A DNA stretch of 64,000 nucleotides from Centipeda artemidis DSM 19719. GTDB taxonomy: Bacteria; Bacillota; Negativicutes; Selenomonadales; Selenomonadaceae. The DNA is taken from assembly GCF_000426665.1 (NCBI RefSeq), contig NZ_AUFU01000006.1:62001-126000 (forward strand), read 5' to 3'. The notes beneath the pieces are model-generated. The model did no database searches and was not told where the DNA came from. It saw only the letters and a list, made by a program, of their open reading frames with translations. Both the position numbers and the translations under genes were made by a program. How positions within the stretch are numbered: the stretch's first letter is position 1; the number at the start of each line of letters is the position of its first letter. Positions 1-9,556 of the stretch are shown piece after piece.

Positions 1-662
1 GCGAGGAGGTTGCGCGAACTGTCCGAGGCGAGAAGCGTCTTTGTGTTGGCAAAGCCGAGCTGGAAATTGTTGTGTGCGTGAAAACCGATTTTGATGCCGG
101 GATCGACGTGTGCATCCAAAATCGAGAAGATGTGCATGAGCTGCTCCTCATCGAGCAGTCCGTAGGTGTCCACCATCGACGTTGCATAGGGTTTTATCTT
201 ATTAACCGCCGCTGCGTATTCTCTGAGTTTTTCATCCGTATAGGTCGTCACGGACACCATCTGCGCGAACACCTTGTACCCAAGCGCCTGCACTTCGGCG
301 CAGAAATCCAGCGCTTCATACATGAGATGCTCTTTGAAGATGACGCGGATACCGTCGATGAAGGTCTCGCCCGCAGGCTGAAGATGCTCGATCCCGCATG
401 TGCCGTAGTCGATCATGCCGAGCACAACCGCATCTCCCTTATCGACGCCGGCGAAGATCCGGTTTGCCGCCGCCGTATCCGGCATGATGCTGCGGTTCAT
501 ATCGAAGGGACGCCGCGCGTCAAGAAATCCGATTTCGATATACTCGACCCCGGAACTAACGAGACGTTCAAAAATCTCGATGATCCGGTCATGACCGAAT
601 GCCCAGTCGTTGACATAGCCGCCGTCGCGCAGCGTGCAGTCCAGCAGTTCACGTCGTCCCAT
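1..662 (-). CDS. HMGL-like (DRE-TIM) aldolase family protein, 3' part beyond the window
   Basis: About 220 N-terminal residues are visible; the gene runs off the left edge. The translation opens MGRRELLDCTLRDGGYVNDW, the LDCTLRDGG motif of the HMGL-like/DRE-TIM metallolyases (4-hydroxy-2-oxovalerate aldolase, homocitrate synthase relatives), and later has a GFHAHNN metal-ligand motif. These enzymes make or break C-C bonds next to a keto acid using a divalent metal. An ATG at 668 is also possible, but the AAGGAG ribosome site sits about 9 nt from the ATG at 662 and only 3 from 668. It lies 62 nt downstream of rfbH on the same strand, so a role in building an unusual sugar or its substituent is plausible. 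The substrate is unknown. Confidence 0.8.
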   Translation of the reverse strand, partial: MGRRELLDCTLRDGGYVNDWAFGHDRIIEIFERLVSSGVEYIEIGFLDARRPFDMNRSIMPDTAAANRIFAGVDKGDAVVLGMIDYGTCGIEHLQPAGETFIDGIRVIFKEHLMYEALDFCAEVQALGYKVFAQMVSVTTYTDEKLREYAAAVNKIKPYATSMVDTYGLLDEEQLMHIFSILDAHVDPGIKIGFHAHNNFQLGFANTKTLLASDSSRNLL

Positions 663-724
663 CGTCATACGCTCCTTTTCTGTGCCGCCACATATGATAA
701 AGGCAAGTCCCTCGCTATATTATT

Positions 725-2053
725 CTATTGACGAACCGCCTCTTTGATGATGCGCGCCATGTAGTCGATCTTTTCGTCCGTCATCCCGGGGTAGAGGCCG
801 ACCCAAAAGGTGTCGTTCATGATGCGGTCGGTGTTCGCGAGCGTCCCGACGATGCGATAGCCTTCGCCCGACGCGCGCATCTCGTCAAAGCACGGGTGCT
901 TCGTGAGATTCCCGGCAAAGAGCATCCGTGTCTGCACGCCGTGTTCCTCGACGTATTGCACCACGGCTTTACGGTCAACGCCTTTCCTACATGTGAGCAG
1001 GAAGCCGAACCAGCTCGGTTTTGCCCCGGGGCACGGCTCCGGCAGAATGAGCCTGTCCGCAATATCCCGAAGCCCCGCCGTCATGCGGTCAAAATTCCGA
1101 CGGCGGCGTTCCGTGAACAAGGGGAGCTTCCTCAGCTGCGCACAGCCGACTGCCGCCTGCATATCCGTCGCCTGCAAATTGTAGCCGAAGTGCGAGTAGA
1201 CGTATTTATGATCGTACCCGTACGGCAGATCGCCGTGCCGCCCCTCGAACCGCCGCCCGCAGAAATCGTCGTGCCCCGGCGGACATACGCAGTCGCGCCC
1301 CCAGTCGCGGAAAGAGCGCACGATCTTGTGCAGCTTCGGATTGTTCGTATAGACCGCGCCGCCCTCGCCCATCGTCATGTGATGCGGCGGATAAAAACTC
1401 GACGTGCCGATGTCGCCGATCGTCCCCGTAAACCGCTTCGCGCCGTCGATCGTATAGGTCGATCCCAGCGCGTCGCAGTTGTCCTCCACGAGCCACAGAT
1501 CATGCCGCCTGCAAAAATCGCGCACCGCTGTGAGGTCAAACGGATTCCCAAGGGTATGCGCGACCATCACCGCCTTCGTCCGCTCCGAACGTGCCTTCTC
1601 CAACATCGTCACGTCGATATTGTACTGCGGGATCGTCACATCGACAAATACGGGGACGACGCCGTACTGCACCATCGGTGCGACCGTCGTCGGGAAGCCC
1701 GCCGCGACGGTAATGACCTCGTCGCCGCGCCGCACGCGCCGATCTCCGAGCAGAGGCGAGGTGAGTGCCATGAACGCCGCGAGATTTGCCGACGAGCCGG
1801 AGCTCACGAGCGAGACGTATTTCACGCCGAGATACGCGGCGAAGTCCTTTTCAAACGCGGCGGCATACCGCCCCGCCGTCAGCCAAAACTCGAGCGCGCT
1901 GTCCACGAGATTGCACATCTCCTCGTGATCGTAGACGCGCGAAGCGTAGGGAATCCGATCCCCCTCATGAAATTCCGTACGCTTCCTGTGATAAGTATCG
2001 CAGTATTCCTTCGTGAGTGCGATGATCCTGTCGTGCAGTTCCTGCTGTGTCAT
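725..2053 (-). CDS. rfbH: CDP-4-keto-6-deoxyglucose 3-dehydrase (E1), RfbH
   Basis: PMP-dependent iron-sulfur enzyme that removes the C3 hydroxyl of CDP-4-keto-6-deoxyglucose, the committed step to CDP-3,6-dideoxyhexoses. It has the DegT/DnrJ aminotransferase fold (SSGSSAN near residue 85, GDEVITVAAGFPTT near 110), but the PLP lysine is replaced by histidine (SFYPPHHMTMGEGG, His at about 224), the hallmark of E1. Cysteines at about 193, 255, 257 and 265 match the known spaced cluster motif ending C-X-C-X7-C. The 442-residue length fits. The ATG at 2053 overlaps the rfbG stop by 4 bp (ATGA), so the genes are translationally coupled; longer in-frame starts would lie deep inside rfbG. The E1 reductase partner (E3) is not in the window. 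Confidence 0.93.
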   Translation of the reverse strand: MTQQELHDRIIALTKEYCDTYHRKRTEFHEGDRIPYASRVYDHEEMCNLVDSALEFWLTAGRYAAAFEKDFAAYLGVKYVSLVSSGSSANLAAFMALTSPLLGDRRVRRGDEVITVAAGFPTTVAPMVQYGVVPVFVDVTIPQYNIDVTMLEKARSERTKAVMVAHTLGNPFDLTAVRDFCRRHDLWLVEDNCDALGSTYTIDGAKRFTGTIGDIGTSSFYPPHHMTMGEGGAVYTNNPKLHKIVRSFRDWGRDCVCPPGHDDFCGRRFEGRHGDLPYGYDHKYVYSHFGYNLQATDMQAAVGCAQLRKLPLFTERRRRNFDRMTAGLRDIADRLILPEPCPGAKPSWFGFLLTCRKGVDRKAVVQYVEEHGVQTRMLFAGNLTKHPCFDEMRASGEGYRIVGTLANTDRIMNDTFWVGLYPGMTDEKIDYMARIIKEAVRQ

Positions 2054-3129
2054 TCTGCGCCCTCTCTGTCTGCGGAGAGAAACTCCTCTATCTGTGCGCG
2101 CATGAGGGCGCTGATGTCCGCGCCGCGCCGCCATGCCTTCGCCCATGCGATCGTCTTTTCTACCGCCGTATCGATATGCCAACGCGGCAGCCAATCAAAC
2201 GTATTTCGCATCTTCGCGCAGTCTAGTCTCAGGAACTGCGCCTCGTGCGGTCCCTCCGTGCTCGCATCTTCCCATACCTGTCCCGCGCCCCACAGACGGC
2301 AAAAGAGATTCATGAGCGCCCCCGTCGTCACGCAGTCGGCATCGTCGGGGCCAACATTGTAGGCGTCCGCATACGAGCCGTCCTTATACTGCACCTGTGC
2401 GATCAGGAGATAGGCATATAGGGGTTCAAGGACATGCTGATAGGGGCGCGTCGAATGCGGCCGGCGCACTCGTATGGGCACCCCCTCATATGCCGCACGG
2501 ACGGCATCCGGAATAATACGATGCTCTGCGAAGTCGCCGCCGCCGATCACGTTGCCCGCGCGCGCCGTGGATACGGCGCACCGACCGTCCGCGAAGAAAC
2601 TCCGCCGATAGCTCGCCGTCACGAGTTCCGCACAGCTCTTGCTGTTCGAATACGGGTCAAAGCCATCGAGCCGCTCGTTTTCCCGATAGCCCCACATCCA
2701 TTCGTTATTTTGATACACCTTATCCGTTGTGACGTTCACGAGAGAGCGGACACACGGCGTCCGGCGCACGCACTCCAGGACATGTACCGTCCCCATGACG
2801 TTCGCGGCGTATGTCCCGACGGGATCGCGATAACTTTCGAGGACGATCGGCTGTGCCGCGAGATGAACGACGATCTCCGGGCGGGCGATCTCGAACGTCC
2901 TTTGGAGCGCGTCAAGATCTCGTATATCGCCCGTAATGCTTTTCATCCCCGTGGTAATCCCGGCGGCTTTTAGTACCTTGCCGCCTTCCTCCGTCGGTGT
3001 CGGCAGCGAAAAGCCCGTCACCTCGGCGCCAAGCGACTGCAAGAGGAGCGAAAGCCACATCCCCTTAAAACCGGTATGCCCCGTAACGAGGACGCGTTTC
3101 CCACGATAAAAATCAGGACTTACCTTCAA
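2050..3129 (-). CDS. rfbG: CDP-glucose 4,6-dehydratase RfbG
   Basis: Extended short-chain dehydrogenase that converts CDP-glucose to CDP-4-keto-6-deoxyglucose with bound NAD+. The N-terminus reads KRVLVTGHTGFKGMWL (dinucleotide-binding GxxGxxG), and NVTTDKVYQNNEW plus the downstream YSNSK stretch supply the catalytic Thr/Asp/Lys-Tyr elements. About 359 residues. The open frame extends upstream inside rfbF, but homology starts at LKVSPDFYRGKR; the best start is a TTG at 3129 that overlaps the rfbF stop, with GTG codons slightly upstream as alternatives. It lies between rfbF and rfbH, so the three genes form a coupled CDP-dideoxysugar operon. Confidence 0.92.
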   Translation of the reverse strand: MKVSPDFYRGKRVLVTGHTGFKGMWLSLLLQSLGAEVTGFSLPTPTEEGGKVLKAAGITTGMKSITGDIRDLDALQRTFEIARPEIVVHLAAQPIVLESYRDPVGTYAANVMGTVHVLECVRRTPCVRSLVNVTTDKVYQNNEWMWGYRENERLDGFDPYSNSKSCAELVTASYRRSFFADGRCAVSTARAGNVIGGGDFAEHRIIPDAVRAAYEGVPIRVRRPHSTRPYQHVLEPLYAYLLIAQVQYKDGSYADAYNVGPDDADCVTTGALMNLFCRLWGAGQVWEDASTEGPHEAQFLRLDCAKMRNTFDWLPRWHIDTAVEKTIAWAKAWRRGADISALMRAQIEEFLSADREGAE

Positions 3130-3905
3130 TCTTCCCACACCTTCCACGGCGCATGACCGCTCTTCCAGAGTTCCTCCAGCTCGAGTTTTTCTCGCAGTGT
3201 ATCCATGCACTGCCAAAAACCGCGGTGCTGATAGCTCATAAGTTCCCCTTCCTCCGCCAGCCGGCACAGCGGTTCCTGCTCCAGTACGCAGTCGTCTCCG
3301 CCCAGATACTCAAAGATCTGCGGCTCAAACACCATGAACCCCGCGTTGATCGGCGCACTGTCCTGCTGGGACTTTTCACGGAAGGAGCGCACCGCGTTGT
3401 CTCCGCCGATGTTCAGGACGCCCTTTGACTCTTCCTGCCAAACGGCGGTGAGCGTCGCGATTTTCCCATGCGTGCGGTGAAACGCAAGAAGTTTTCCGAT
3501 GTCGACATCGCAAACGCCGTCCCCGTAGGTCATACAGAACGGCTCGTTGCCGACATAGCGCCGGACGCGGTTGATGCGCCCCCCGGTCATCGTGCCGTCG
3601 CCCGTATCGACGACCGTCACGCGCCATGGTTCCGAGTGCTGCTCATGCAGGATCACCTGCTGTCCGTGGGTCATGTCGAAGGTCACATCGCTTGTGTAGA
3701 GGAAGTAGTTGTTGAACCACTCCTTGAACATGTACTGCTTATAGCCTGCGCAGATGATGAAATCGTGAATACCGTACGCCGAATAGCCCTTCATGATATG
3801 CCATATGACGGGCATACCGCCGATCTCCACCATCGGCTTCGGGCGGTACTGTGATTCCTCGGTGATCCTCGTGCCGTACCCACCCGCTAAGATGACAGCC
3901 TTCAA
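3126..3905 (-). CDS. rfbF: Glucose-1-phosphate cytidylyltransferase RfbF
   Basis: Makes CDP-glucose from CTP and glucose-1-phosphate, the entry step of the CDP-sugar branch. The 259-residue protein starts MKAVILAGGYGTRITEES, the nucleotidyltransferase signature, followed by RPKPMVEIGG; YGDGVCDVDI carries the metal-binding acidic residues. Length matches RfbF/AscA. First of the rfbF-G-H trio in transcription order, 43 nt downstream of a glycosyltransferase gene. Confidence 0.95.
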   Translation of the reverse strand: MKAVILAGGYGTRITEESQYRPKPMVEIGGMPVIWHIMKGYSAYGIHDFIICAGYKQYMFKEWFNNYFLYTSDVTFDMTHGQQVILHEQHSEPWRVTVVDTGDGTMTGGRINRVRRYVGNEPFCMTYGDGVCDVDIGKLLAFHRTHGKIATLTAVWQEESKGVLNIGGDNAVRSFREKSQQDSAPINAGFMVFEPQIFEYLGGDDCVLEQEPLCRLAEEGELMSYQHRGFWQCMDTLREKLELEELWKSGHAPWKVWED

Positions 3906-3948
3906 GCGCGCTCCTCCTTCTCAAACAACGGCAATACCAATATTATGT

Positions 3949-6096
3949 TTATGAACCGGCGGGATCCAATATTGCCTTCATTTCAGAGACAATTCGATCG
4001 TAATATGGTTCCTGTCCATAATATTCCGCAAGGATCTTATCCCAGTCGTCAAAAGATAAGTCAATGTGCGTTTTGGTAATATGCTCACACCACGGAATTA
4101 CAAGTTCCTCGATCAAGCATTTCTTATCCGATGCCAAAATCTCCGGCGGCAGCTCCACTGTCGCCGCCAAAATATCAAAGTAATTCTTGACGAAAACCTC
4201 CATAAAGTTAAACCCTGAAGCCGGATGATCTCCGCCTCCGCTTGCAAGAAATGCCCCCCTAAGGATCGCATACCTTGGTTTTCTCTTGAGAATTTCCATC
4301 TGAAGATACACTTGAGGAATATGCGTATAATTATATCGCTGCGGATCTTGAATAGATAGGTATGCATCTTTATTCATTACAATGCAAGTGATCCACGTCA
4401 TGTAGCATCCCACCCGCAGTATATAGTCCGCATATCCTGCCCCCTCGCAGGCGGGCAAAAACAGTTCATCGGTGCGGTTTGTCATAAAAATGATTCCCAT
4501 ATCGCGGTGCCGGCTGATATAGTCGATCACAAGATACAACATTCCGTCCGCAAGATAGTCGTCGTCGCCCGCTGTAACGACGTATTCTCCTTTGCTGTGC
4601 CTCAGCGCCGCATGGATGTTCCCCTCTGCCCCGACGTTCGTCTCGTTGCAGTGATACCGCAGATTCTTGTACTTCTTTTGAAACTCCTGTACAACCTCTT
4701 TCGTATCGTCCTCAGAGCAGTTATCCGACACGAGTACCTCGACGAGCTCGTCGTTGCCGACTTGCTCCAGTACGCTTTTCAGCGATTTCTTCAGATACTT
4801 GCTGCGGTTGTAGGTGATGATTCCGTAGGTGAGGATCGGACGCGTTTCTTTCCGCTCTCGCAGCAGCGCGCGCAGTTCTTCCTCATCCGCCACGCTTTGC
4901 CATGTTCCCGTTTTTGCGGAGAATGCCTCGATAACACGCGCAGGGTTTCCCTCCGCGAGGCAGTAATCCGGTATATCCGATCGCACAATGCTGTTCGCAC
5001 GGACAAGACAACCGCGCCCGATATGCACGTTCCCGCGGATCGAGACGTTCTCTTCGATGCGCGTCGCTCGTCCGATGATCACTTCGCTTATGTCGTCGGT
5101 GCTTTCCTGCATTTCAAGGAAGCTGCACAAATGCCGGTGTCTAAATATACTATCGGAGATATGGACGGCTTCACTAATATGAACGAAATTTTCTATTTCA
5201 ATGCGCCTTGTTGCCGTGATCACGGAATACGCACCGATACTGCAGTTGTCCCCGATGACGACACGCGGCGTACCGTCGTAATTGTCCTCTGCAAGTCCGC
5301 AAATAACCGTCTCGTGAATCTGCGTATGCGCCCCGATCGAAATCCCCTCGGGATGAGAAAAATTTTCCCATCCCGGCACAGCTGAATCTTCTCCGCAGGC
5401 ATAGAGTAAATGCTTCTCCGCATCGCACTCCGCAGGATCGGCATAAGGCGCACAGACGGCAAAGAAGTGTTCTCGATCCGCCGCCTCGGTCTCAAAGGAA
5501 ATCTCTGCCGATCGATAAGCGCAAAACGGCGTCCCCTGCATCGGCACGACGACGCGATAACCGTGCCGCGTAAAATTCCGGCACTGTGCCTGCACGGCAT
5601 AATACTGCCCCGTATAGTCCGCGTCCCACGGGAGATCGTTCTGCGTGACAAAGAGCGACGGCAGGATCGCCCGAACATCTGCAACAGCATCCGCAGTACC
5701 TTCTCCGAACCTCATCTCCTCGAGCGCGCCGTCCGCCGGCATGAACACGCTGCCGTATTTGTGCGGGGCATCCATGATATTCGCGCTTAGGGGCATCTCT
5801 GCACTCCCAAAAAAACCGATCATGCCGATCGTGCGGTCTGCAAATATATTGAGCATATCCTGTACAAAGGTCGGCGCTGTGATGAGTATTTCGTCGCTCA
5901 GATAGATCTTATACTTTGCATCTGTCTCTGCTAAGACGCTGTTGCACTGTTTTGTAAAGACATCCTGCTCCGTGAGCGTATATACCTGAACCTCACAGCC
6001 CGCAGGATACTGTAAATTTCTTAATCCCTCGATGCAGTTCGCGTAATGTTCTTCATTCCGTTTCCATACGAGAATTGCGATCCCTTTTTCATTCAT
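3949..6096 (-). CDS. Three-domain glycosyltransferase / hexapeptide (LbH) / family-2 glycosyltransferase protein B
   Basis: About 715 residues in three parts: a GT2-like N-terminal half-domain (IAILVWKRNEEHYANCIEGL, about 1-235), a left-handed beta-helix segment with isoleucine-rich hexapeptides (about 270-400: IGDNCSIGAYSVI, IRGNVHIGRGCLV), and a GT-A domain (about 430-600: LTYGIITYNRSKYLKKSL, VLVSDNCSEDDT, DXD-like AGDDDYLADG). LbH domains usually belong to O-acetyltransferases. The ATG at 6096 is chosen because GGGGAG lies 8 nt upstream and because the neighbouring paralogue begins with the same MNEKGIAIL. It sits between that paralogue and rfbF. Probable role: adding and perhaps acetylating a residue of a surface glycan; acceptor and donor are unknown. 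Confidence 0.85.
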   Translation of the reverse strand: MNEKGIAILVWKRNEEHYANCIEGLRNLQYPAGCEVQVYTLTEQDVFTKQCNSVLAETDAKYKIYLSDEILITAPTFVQDMLNIFADRTIGMIGFFGSAEMPLSANIMDAPHKYGSVFMPADGALEEMRFGEGTADAVADVRAILPSLFVTQNDLPWDADYTGQYYAVQAQCRNFTRHGYRVVVPMQGTPFCAYRSAEISFETEAADREHFFAVCAPYADPAECDAEKHLLYACGEDSAVPGWENFSHPEGISIGAHTQIHETVICGLAEDNYDGTPRVVIGDNCSIGAYSVITATRRIEIENFVHISEAVHISDSIFRHRHLCSFLEMQESTDDISEVIIGRATRIEENVSIRGNVHIGRGCLVRANSIVRSDIPDYCLAEGNPARVIEAFSAKTGTWQSVADEEELRALLRERKETRPILTYGIITYNRSKYLKKSLKSVLEQVGNDELVEVLVSDNCSEDDTKEVVQEFQKKYKNLRYHCNETNVGAEGNIHAALRHSKGEYVVTAGDDDYLADGMLYLVIDYISRHRDMGIIFMTNRTDELFLPACEGAGYADYILRVGCYMTWITCIVMNKDAYLSIQDPQRYNYTHIPQVYLQMEILKRKPRYAILRGAFLASGGGDHPASGFNFMEVFVKNYFDILAATVELPPEILASDKKCLIEELVIPWCEHITKTHIDLSFDDWDKILAEYYGQEPYYDRIVSEMKAILDPAGS

Positions 6097-6135
6097 AACA
6101 TGCGCTCCCCGACAGACAAAATGCCGCACAATTTT

Positions 6136-8265
6136 TTATGATTCTGATGTCCCTACGATCTCTTTCAGTTTTTCAACAACTTCATCATAATATGGTTCTT
6201 TGCCATAGTACTCGGCAACGATGTCAAATATTCCGTCGAGAGATAACTCTACTCCTTGATTTTTGATTCTCCAACACCAGGGATAGATCATCTCTTCCAT
6301 CACTCGCTGCTTCTCTCTCGACAGGCGGGCAGGGGGAATCTCTACTGTCGCCGCCAATATATTAAAGTAATTTTTGATAAATACTTCCGCGAGATTGTAT
6401 CCTCTCGGCAGATGCCCTTCTTGATTCAACACGAATAGCGAACCATAAACAATAGAGAATTTTGGATTCCTCTTAAGCATTTCCATTTGGATATATACTT
6501 GCGGAATACGCGAGTCATTGAACTTCTCCGGGTTGGAAATGGACATATATACATCTTTTTTAATTACTACACCGGTAATCCATGTAATGTAAAAGCTCAT
6601 TTTTTCAAGAACATCCAAATATCCCTGCCCCTCATAGGTGCCAAACTCGCCTTCTTTATTTGCCATATAAAAGAGCGCGCAATCGCGATGCGCATATATA
6701 TGTGTGAGCAGAATATACAGGCTGCCGTCTGCTTGGTAATCGTCATCGCCCGCCACAACGACATATTCTCCTTTGCTGTGCCTCAGCGCCGCATGGATGT
6801 TCCCCTCTGCCCCGACGTTCGTCTCGTTGCAGTGATACCGCAGATTCTTGTACTTCTTTTGAAACTCCTGTACAACCTCTTTCGTATCGTCCTCAGAGCA
6901 GTTATCCGACACGAGTACCTCGACGAGCTCGTCGCTGCCGACTTGATCCAAGACACTCTTGAGAGATTTTCTTAGGTATTTACTGCGGTTGTAGGTGATA
7001 ATCCCATAGGTCAGGATCGGGCGCGTCTCTTTCCGCTCCCTGAAGAGTGCGCACAGCTCTTCTTCATTCGCCGCGCTTTGCCATGTTCCCGTTTTCGCGG
7101 AGAACGCCTCGACAATGCGCGCGGGATTCCCCTCTGCGACGCAGTAATCCGGGATATCCGACCGTACAACAGTGTTCGCTCGGATGAGACAGCCGCGCCC
7201 GATATGTACGTTGCCGCGAATAGAGACGTTCTCTTCGATGCGCGTTGCTCGCCCGATGCATATTTCGCTCGTGTCGTCAGCGCTCTCCTGCATTTTGAGA
7301 AAGCTGCACAGATGCCGGTGCTTACATATCGTATCGGAGATATGGACGTTTTCGCTAATATGTACAAAATTTTCTATAGCGATATGCTGTGCCGCCGTGA
7401 TGATGGAATACGCGCCGATTTGGCAGTTGTCCCCGATGACGATACGCGGCGTACCGTCGTAATTGTCCTCGCTCAGCCCGCAAATTGCCGTCTCGTGAAT
7501 CCGCGTGTGCGCCCCGACTGCAATCCCCTCGGGATGAGAAAAGTTTCTCCATCCCGGCACGGAGGATCCTTCGCCGCAGGCATAGAGCAAAGCCTTTTCC
7601 GCAGCGTCCGCCGCGGAAGTATTGGCGGAAAAGAAGCGATCCCGATCCGCTCCGCCGATCTCAAAGGAAATTTCCTCCGATTGATAACCGCAAAACGGCG
7701 TCTCTACGATCGGCACGACAACACGATAGCCGCGCCGCGTAAAATTCCGGCACTGTGCCTGCACGGCATAATACTGTCCGGTATAGTTTGCGTCCCACGG
7801 GACATCATACTGCGTGACAAAAAGCGACGGCAGTATCGCCCGAACATCCGCAACAGCTTCCGCCGTTCCTTCTCCGAATCTCATCTCCTCGAGCGCGCCG
7901 CTTACCGGCATGAGCACACTGCCGTATTTGTGCGGAGCGTCCATGATATTCGCGCTTAGGGGCATCTCTGCACTCCCAAAAAAACCGATCATGCCGATCG
8001 AAGTGTCTGCAAATATATTCAGCATGTCCTGCACAAAGGTCGGCGCGGCGATGCGCATCTCGTCGCTCAGATAGATCTTATACTTTGCATCCGTCTCCGC
8101 CAGGACGCTGTTGCACTGTTTTGTAAAGACATCCTGCTCCGTGAGCGTATATACCTGAACCTCACAGCCCGTAGGATACTGTAAATTTCTTAATCCCTCG
8201 ATGCAGTTCGCGTAATGTTCTTCATTCCGTTTCCATACGAGAATTGCGATCCCTTTTTCATTCAT
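6136..8265 (-). CDS. Three-domain glycosyltransferase / hexapeptide (LbH) / family-2 glycosyltransferase protein A
   Basis: Paralogue of the next gene downstream (3949-6096), with the same domain order and near-identical residues over roughly the first 540 positions. After the AGDDDY motif the C-terminal ~170 residues diverge strongly (one reads MANKEGEFGTYEGQGY, the other MTNRTDELFLPACEG), so the acceptor-binding part appears to have been exchanged or relaxed. The start at MNEKGIAIL is placed by comparison; an in-frame ATG 18 nt upstream is possible. It is the first visible gene of the minus-strand polysaccharide cluster, separated from the divergent mutY by about 190 bp. Confidence 0.84.
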   Translation of the reverse strand: MNEKGIAILVWKRNEEHYANCIEGLRNLQYPTGCEVQVYTLTEQDVFTKQCNSVLAETDAKYKIYLSDEMRIAAPTFVQDMLNIFADTSIGMIGFFGSAEMPLSANIMDAPHKYGSVLMPVSGALEEMRFGEGTAEAVADVRAILPSLFVTQYDVPWDANYTGQYYAVQAQCRNFTRRGYRVVVPIVETPFCGYQSEEISFEIGGADRDRFFSANTSAADAAEKALLYACGEGSSVPGWRNFSHPEGIAVGAHTRIHETAICGLSEDNYDGTPRIVIGDNCQIGAYSIITAAQHIAIENFVHISENVHISDTICKHRHLCSFLKMQESADDTSEICIGRATRIEENVSIRGNVHIGRGCLIRANTVVRSDIPDYCVAEGNPARIVEAFSAKTGTWQSAANEEELCALFRERKETRPILTYGIITYNRSKYLRKSLKSVLDQVGSDELVEVLVSDNCSEDDTKEVVQEFQKKYKNLRYHCNETNVGAEGNIHAALRHSKGEYVVVAGDDDYQADGSLYILLTHIYAHRDCALFYMANKEGEFGTYEGQGYLDVLEKMSFYITWITGVVIKKDVYMSISNPEKFNDSRIPQVYIQMEMLKRNPKFSIVYGSLFVLNQEGHLPRGYNLAEVFIKNYFNILAATVEIPPARLSREKQRVMEEMIYPWCWRIKNQGVELSLDGIFDIVAEYYGKEPYYDEVVEKLKEIVGTSES

Positions 8266-8455
8266 CCCCGCGGCTTCTCCCATCCCTTACAAATTGATGC
8301 CTACGACATCCCAACACAACGAAAATGCATATTGTATATATTCTCTAAATAGTCTCGATCCCCTGCCGCACCGAGATTTTTGTATGCATAAAGCAGCGCT
8401 CCCTAACATTTTTCATTCCCCTGTGCTAAAATAACCGAAAAGGAGAGTTAAACGA

Positions 8456-9556
8456 ATGAAGATACAGCCTTGGGAGGGGAGCGCCGTCTTCCCCGACCTC
8501 TGTGATACACTGTTGACCTGGCGGCGATCTGCGCCCGACACACGCGATCTGCCGTGGCGCGACGAGCCGGCGCCGTACCATGTGTGGATCTCGGAGATCA
8601 TGCTCCAGCAGACGCGCGCGAGCGTCGTACGCGGCTACTATCTGCGCTTCCTTGCCGCCCTGCCGACCGTCCGGGATCTCGCGGACGTGGACGACGATGC
8701 GCTGATGAAGCTCTGGCAGGGACTCGGCTACTACAGCCGCGCGCGCAACCTCAAGCGCGCGGCACAGGCGATTGTCGAAAAACACGGCGGCGACCTCCCC
8801 GACGATTTTGATGCGCTCCTTGCGCTCCCGGGCATCGGGCGGTATACCGCGAGCGCAATCTCATCATTTGCCTACGGTCGCCCATGCCCCGCGGTCGACG
8901 GCAACTTCCTCCGCGTCGCCGCGCGCGTGACGGCAAATTCCATCGACATCGCAAAGGACGCGAGTAAACGCGCCCTTGAGGAGTCGCTCCGCCCTTGCTA
9001 TCCGACCGGAAAAGACGCCGGGTTGCTCAACGAAGCGTTCATGGATCTCGGCGCGACCGTCTGCCTGCCGAACGGTGCGCCGCTCTGCCACGCCTGTCCC
9101 GCCGTGCGTCTTTGCCTTGCCCACGACCGGGGTACGGAACTTGACTATCCGGTGAAGAGCGCACTGAAGGCGCGGCGCAAAGAGCATCGCACCGTCCTCC
9201 TCCTGCGCTGCGGCGATCGCTGTGCCATACGAAAAAGACCCGCAAGGGGACTCCTCGCGGGTCTTTGGGAATATCCGAATCTCGAAGGAAAATGGGGCAA
9301 GCGCAAGGTGCTCGAACACCTCGCCGCGGCGGGCTTCGCCGTCCGCTCCATCGCCCCGCTCCCGCCCGCATGCCACGTGTTCACGCATATTGAGTGGAAC
9401 CTCACGGGCTGGGAAGTCTATGTCGAAGAGACGAACGACGCGCCGCTCTGCGCCGCCGAGGACGATGCCCCCTCCGCCCTCCTCTGGGTGCGCCGCGCGG
9501 ATCTCGCCGATACTTACAGCATCCCCGCAGCGTTCGGGTACTTTACGCCGCGTTAG
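8456..9556 (+). CDS. mutY: A/G-specific adenine DNA glycosylase MutY
   Basis: Removes adenine mispaired with 8-oxoguanine. HhH-GPD fold: LPWR near residue 27, ISEIMLQQTR, the helix-hairpin-helix LPGIGRYTASAI followed by the catalytic-Asp region PAVDGNFLRVAARV. A [4Fe-4S] loop reads C-X7-C-X2-C-X5-C (VCLPNGAPLCHACPAVRLC); the first gap is one residue longer than the usual X6. The C-terminal Nudix-like 8-oxoG recognition domain includes GLLAGLWEYPN. GGAGA lies 9 nt before the ATG. Its stop overlaps the stop region of the convergent TonB receptor gene. Confidence 0.95.
   Translation: MKIQPWEGSAVFPDLCDTLLTWRRSAPDTRDLPWRDEPAPYHVWISEIMLQQTRASVVRGYYLRFLAALPTVRDLADVDDDALMKLWQGLGYYSRARNLKRAAQAIVEKHGGDLPDDFDALLALPGIGRYTASAISSFAYGRPCPAVDGNFLRVAARVTANSIDIAKDASKRALEESLRPCYPTGKDAGLLNEAFMDLGATVCLPNGAPLCHACPAVRLCLAHDRGTELDYPVKSALKARRKEHRTVLLLRCGDRCAIRKRPARGLLAGLWEYPNLEGKWGKRKVLEHLAAAGFAVRSIAPLPPACHVFTHIEWNLTGWEVYVEETNDAPLCAAEDDAPSALLWVRRADLADTYSIPAAFGYFTPR

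Noticed and set aside
728-2362. Long plus-strand open frame (544 codons) opposite rfbH and rfbG
   Set aside because: It is rich in Arg, Val and His with no domain motifs, and lies antisense to two strongly supported genes; typical shadow in GC-rich DNA.
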